Shown here piece by piece: positions 36,240 through 38,960 of a DNA stretch of 38,960 nt. The notes below the pieces were generated by a model. It saw nothing but the letters and a program-made list of their open reading frames with translations, was not told the origin of the DNA and did not search any database. Each line of letters opens with the position of its first letter. Within the stretch, counting starts at the first letter, position 1. A program made the translations under genes and the position numbers. Source of the stretch: Streptomyces sp. ISL-96 (GTDB taxonomy: Bacteria; Actinomycetota; Actinomycetes; Streptomycetales; Streptomycetaceae); NCBI RefSeq assembly GCF_018614035.1, contig NZ_JAGGPA010000082.1, positions 1 through 38,960 of the forward strand, in the 5' to 3' direction.

Positions 36240-37445
36240 GTGGACAAGCCGAAGGTCGTGCTGGGAGTCAGCGGGGGCATCGCCGCGTACAAGGCGTGCG
36301 AGCTGCTGCGCCGGCTGACGGAATCCGGCCATGATGTGCGGGTCGTGCCGACCGAGGCGTCGCTCCACTTCGTCGGCGCCGCCACCTGGTCGGCGCTCTC
36401 CGGCAACCCTGTCTCGGCGGAGGTCTGGGACGCCGTCCACGAGGTTCCGCACGTACGGATCGGGCAGGCCGCAGACCTGGTCGTGGTGGCCCCCGCCACC
36501 GCGGACATGCTGGCCAAGGCGGCGCACGGGCTGGCCGACGACCTCCTCACGAACACGCTGCTCACCGCGCGGTGTCCGGTGATCTTCGCTCCCGCCATGC
36601 ACACCGAGATGTGGGAGCACCCGGCCACCCAGGAGAACGTCGCGACGCTGCGCCGCCGCGGCGCGGTCGTCGTCGAGCCGGCGGTGGGCCGGCTGACCGG
36701 AGTGGACACGGGCAAGGGCCGGCTGCCCGACCCCGACGAGATCTTCGAGATCTGCCGCCGGGTGCTCGCGCGCGGTGTGGCCGGGCCCGACCTCGCCGGC
36801 CGGCACGTAGTGATCAGTGCGGGCGGCACGCGAGAGCCGCTGGATCCGGTCCGCTACCTGGGGAATCGTTCCTCCGGCAAGCAGGGATACGCCCTCGCCC
36901 GTACCGCCGTCGCCCGTGGAGCCAGGGTCACGCTCGTCGAGGCCAACACCGGTCTGCCGGACCCGGCGGGCGCCGATGTGGTGCGCGCCGGGACGGCCGT
37001 GCAGCTGCGCGAGGCCGTGCTCAAGGCGGCGGCGGACGCGGACGTGGTCGTGATGGCGGCGGCCGTGGCCGATTTCCGCCCTGCGGTGTACGCCGAGGGA
37101 AAGATCAAGAAGAAGGACGGCCAGGAGCCCGCCGCGGTCGAGCTGGTCCGTAACCCGGACATCCTCGCGGAGCTCTCGGCCGAGCGGCGCGGACGGCCCG
37201 GTCAGGTGGTCGTCGGCTTCGCCGCCGAGACCGACAACGTGCTCGCCAATGGCCGGGACAAGCTGCGCCGCAAGGGCTGTGACCTGCTGGTCGTCAATGA
37301 GGTGGGGGAGCGCAAGACGTTCGGCTCGGAGGAGAGCGAAGCCGTCGTGCTCGACGCCGACGGGGGCGAGACTCCGGTGCCGTACGGACCCAAGGAGGCG
37401 CTGGCCGACACGGTCTGGGACCTCGTGACACGTCGGCTCGGTTAA
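36240..37445 (+). CDS. coaBC: Bifunctional phosphopantothenoylcysteine decarboxylase / phosphopantothenate-cysteine ligase
   Basis: A 401-residue fusion for two coenzyme A steps. The N-terminal CoaC flavoprotein domain (1 to about 178) has GVSGGIAAYKAC, the catalytic His H71 in VPHVRI, and PAMHTEMW (118-125; the usual Asn is His here). The C-terminal CoaB domain (about 187-400) has ISAGGTREPLDPVRYLGNRSSG, the NPDIL motif and the KIKKKD segment. The flap region before GRLPD contains no cysteine (none between C112 and C172), although E. coli uses C158 there. GTG start with GGGGAGA eight bases upstream. Confidence 0.95.
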   Translation: MDKPKVVLGVSGGIAAYKACELLRRLTESGHDVRVVPTEASLHFVGAATWSALSGNPVSAEVWDAVHEVPHVRIGQAADLVVVAPATADMLAKAAHGLADDLLTNTLLTARCPVIFAPAMHTEMWEHPATQENVATLRRRGAVVVEPAVGRLTGVDTGKGRLPDPDEIFEICRRVLARGVAGPDLAGRHVVISAGGTREPLDPVRYLGNRSSGKQGYALARTAVARGARVTLVEANTGLPDPAGADVVRAGTAVQLREAVLKAAADADVVVMAAAVADFRPAVYAEGKIKKKDGQEPAAVELVRNPDILAELSAERRGRPGQVVVGFAAETDNVLANGRDKLRRKGCDLLVVNEVGERKTFGSEESEAVVLDADGGETPVPYGPKEALADTVWDLVTRRLG

Positions 37446-37459
37446 TTCTTGGTTCGCTG

Positions 37460-37492
37460 CGCCGGAAGCCATAAACCGTCGCGAATCCGGCG
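37460..37492 (+). terminator. Possible hairpin after coaBC
   Basis: CGCCGGA (37460-37466) and TCCGGCG (37486-37492) pair over 7 bp around a 19-nt loop, 14 nt after the coaBC stop. Short stem and large loop make this a weak call. The gap from coaBC to metK (37446-37686, 241 bp) otherwise holds the metK leader. Confidence 0.3.
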
Positions 37493-37686
37493 TATCGTGC
37501 TCTGGTGAAGTGTGATGGTCGTCCCGCACAATGCAGTGCCGCTGGTCACAGGGCCTCCAAGAAGCGAGACACATGGTCCGCCGACCGGAAGCGACCGATA
37601 AACTGGTCCCGGACCGACGCCGGGCGCAGCTCCCGGTCCGTTCCATCAATGCTCAGCCAGCAGCCGCTGCAACCCCAGGGAGCGAT

Positions 37687-38895
37687 GTGTCCCGCCGCCT
37701 GTTCACCTCGGAGTCCGTGACCGAGGGCCACCCCGACAAGATCGCTGACCAGATCAGCGACACGATCCTCGACGCGCTCCTGCGGGAGGACCCGGCTTCC
37801 CGGGTCGCCGTGGAGACCTTGATCACCACTGGCCTGGTGCACGTCGCCGGCGAGGTGACCACCAAGGCTTACGCAGACATTCCCACGCTCGTACGCAACA
37901 AGATCCTCGACATCGGGTACGACTCCTCGAAGAAGGGCTTCGACGGCGCCTCCTGCGGCGTGTCGGTGTCCATCGGCGCGCAGTCTCCCGACATCGCCCA
38001 GGGTGTCGACACGGCGTACGAGACGCGCGTCGAAGGCGATGAGGACGAGCTCGACAAGCAGGGTGCGGGCGACCAGGGCCTGATGTTCGGATACGCGTGC
38101 GACGAGACGCCCGAGCTGATGCCGCTGCCGATCCACCTGGCGCACCGGCTCTCGCGCCGGCTGTCCGAGGTCCGCAAGAACGGGACGATCCCGTACCTGC
38201 GTCCCGACGGCAAGACCCAGGTCACCATCGAGTACGACGGCGACAAGGCCGTCCGCCTCGACACGGTCGTCGTCTCCTCGCAGCACGCCTCCGACATCGA
38301 CCTGGACTCGCTGCTCGCTCCCGACATCCGCGAGTTCGTCGTCGAGCACGTCCTGAGCGGGCTTCTCGAAGACGGCATCAAGCTGGACACCGAGGGCTAC
38401 CGCCTGCTGGTCAACCCGACCGGGCGCTTCGAGATCGGTGGCCCGATGGGCGACGCCGGCCTCACCGGCCGCAAGATCATCATCGACACGTACGGCGGCA
38501 TGGCCCGCCACGGCGGCGGCGCCTTCTCCGGCAAGGACCCGTCCAAGGTCGACCGCTCGGCCGCGTACGCGATGCGCTGGGTCGCCAAGAACGTCGTGGC
38601 CGCGGGCCTCGCCGCGCGCTGCGAGGTCCAGGTCGCGTACGCGATCGGCAAGGCCGAGCCGGTGGGTCTCTTCGTGGAGACGTTCGGCACGGCCACGCTG
38701 GACAGCGAGAAGATCGAGAACGCCATCGCCGAGGTCTTCGACCTCCGCCCGGCCGCGATCATCCGCGACCTCGACCTGCTCCGCCCGATCTACGCCCAGA
38801 CCGCGGCGTACGGCCACTTCGGGCGCGAGCTTCCCGACTTCACGTGGGAGCGCACGGACCGCGTGGACGCGCTGCGCGCGGCGGCGGGCCTCTAA
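37687..38895 (+). CDS. metK: S-adenosylmethionine synthetase
   Basis: A 402-residue enzyme making SAM from methionine and ATP. The N terminus MSRRLFTSESVTEGHPDKIADQ, the GAGDQGLMFGYA hexapeptide region and the GGGAFSGKDPSKVDRS phosphate-binding loop are all present; length equals that of Streptomyces MetK. GTG at 37687 is chosen because GGGAG lies four to five bases upstream and the protein starts as in homologues; the frame is open 52 codons further up but not conserved. MetK is tied to secondary metabolism and sporulation in Streptomyces. The 65 bp after it to the window end show nothing I can name. Confidence 0.97.
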   Translation: MSRRLFTSESVTEGHPDKIADQISDTILDALLREDPASRVAVETLITTGLVHVAGEVTTKAYADIPTLVRNKILDIGYDSSKKGFDGASCGVSVSIGAQSPDIAQGVDTAYETRVEGDEDELDKQGAGDQGLMFGYACDETPELMPLPIHLAHRLSRRLSEVRKNGTIPYLRPDGKTQVTIEYDGDKAVRLDTVVVSSQHASDIDLDSLLAPDIREFVVEHVLSGLLEDGIKLDTEGYRLLVNPTGRFEIGGPMGDAGLTGRKIIIDTYGGMARHGGGAFSGKDPSKVDRSAAYAMRWVAKNVVAAGLAARCEVQVAYAIGKAEPVGLFVETFGTATLDSEKIENAIAEVFDLRPAAIIRDLDLLRPIYAQTAAYGHFGRELPDFTWERTDRVDALRAAAGL

Positions 38896-38960
38896 CCAGT
38901 ACTGGCGCACTGCTCGGCCGCGAAGGCCCCGGACCGTATCGGACGCTGTTGGTTTATTCG

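Noticed and set aside
37500..37686. A SAM riboswitch before metK
   Set aside because: I could not find the conserved core bases of SAM-I, SAM-II or SAM-IV; only generic stems are visible.
37505..37720. A 71-codon plus-strand frame overlapping the metK start, as a possible upstream ORF
   Set aside because: No ribosome-binding site, no family resemblance, and the Arg/Ser-rich composition looks like an off-frame read.

Overview
The window is a high-GC (roughly 70 %) actinobacterial chromosome segment, almost certainly from Streptomyces or a close relative. The evidence is the codon bias, the frequent GTG/TTG starts, a near-identical BldD, the zinc-free ribosomal protein S4, the sIHF gene beside gmk, and a gene order that I recall from the S. 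coelicolor SCO1476-SCO1511 region and, in part, from Mycobacterium. All 37 genes are core or conserved. I see no insertion sequence, prophage, CRISPR array, tRNA or rRNA.

Layout. Positions 1-7.5 kb hold a DUF349 coiled-coil protein and a membrane-anchored cyclophilin (both minus), then a metallo-beta-lactamase-fold hydrolase, hisS, a VKOR-type thiol oxidoreductase and rarA (plus), and a minus-strand DUF2470 gene. That gene is divergent from rpsD across a 56-bp gap containing a near-consensus DtxR/IdeR (DmdR) iron box. From 7.5 to 10.5 kb come rpsD and a large minus-strand NB-ARC/TPR ATPase with no DNA-binding domain. From 10.5 to 20.4 kb runs a plus-strand series: DUF948 protein, small membrane protein, alaS, ruvX, mltG, aroE, aroC, aroK, aroB, aroQ. 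Most junctions overlap (TGATG, GTGA, ATGA), and the series ends at a perfect 16-bp hairpin.

From 20.5 to 23.7 kb are a proline-rich P-loop protein, an M24 peptidase homologue with altered metal-ligand residues, efp and nusB. Two long perfect hairpins separate nusB from convergent bldD (minus). bldD has a recognisable promoter with an overlapping BldD-type operator. From 24.5 to 34.6 kb lies the pyrimidine operon: pyrR, pyrB, pyrC, a membrane PH-like protein, carA, carB, pyrD, pyrF. It is preceded by an RNA hairpin that carries a PyrR-binding loop and buries the pyrR Shine-Dalgarno. From 34.9 to 38.9 kb are sIHF (mihF), gmk, rpoZ, coaBC and metK.

Functionally the segment joins translation (hisS, alaS, rpsD, efp), the shikimate pathway (all of aroB, aroQ, aroE, aroK, aroC), de novo UMP synthesis (all six steps plus the regulator), nucleotide, CoA and SAM supply (gmk, coaBC, metK), cell-wall and DNA maintenance (mltG, ruvX, rarA), and developmental or nucleoid control (bldD, sIHF).

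I found no clearly new multi-gene system. The observations I rate highest are the iron box between DUF2470 and rpsD, the M24 homologue with three of five metal ligands changed, the PyrR translational switch, the PH-like membrane protein inside the pyr operon, and the missing CoaC-type cysteine in CoaBC. All were read by eye; no alignment or folding program was run.
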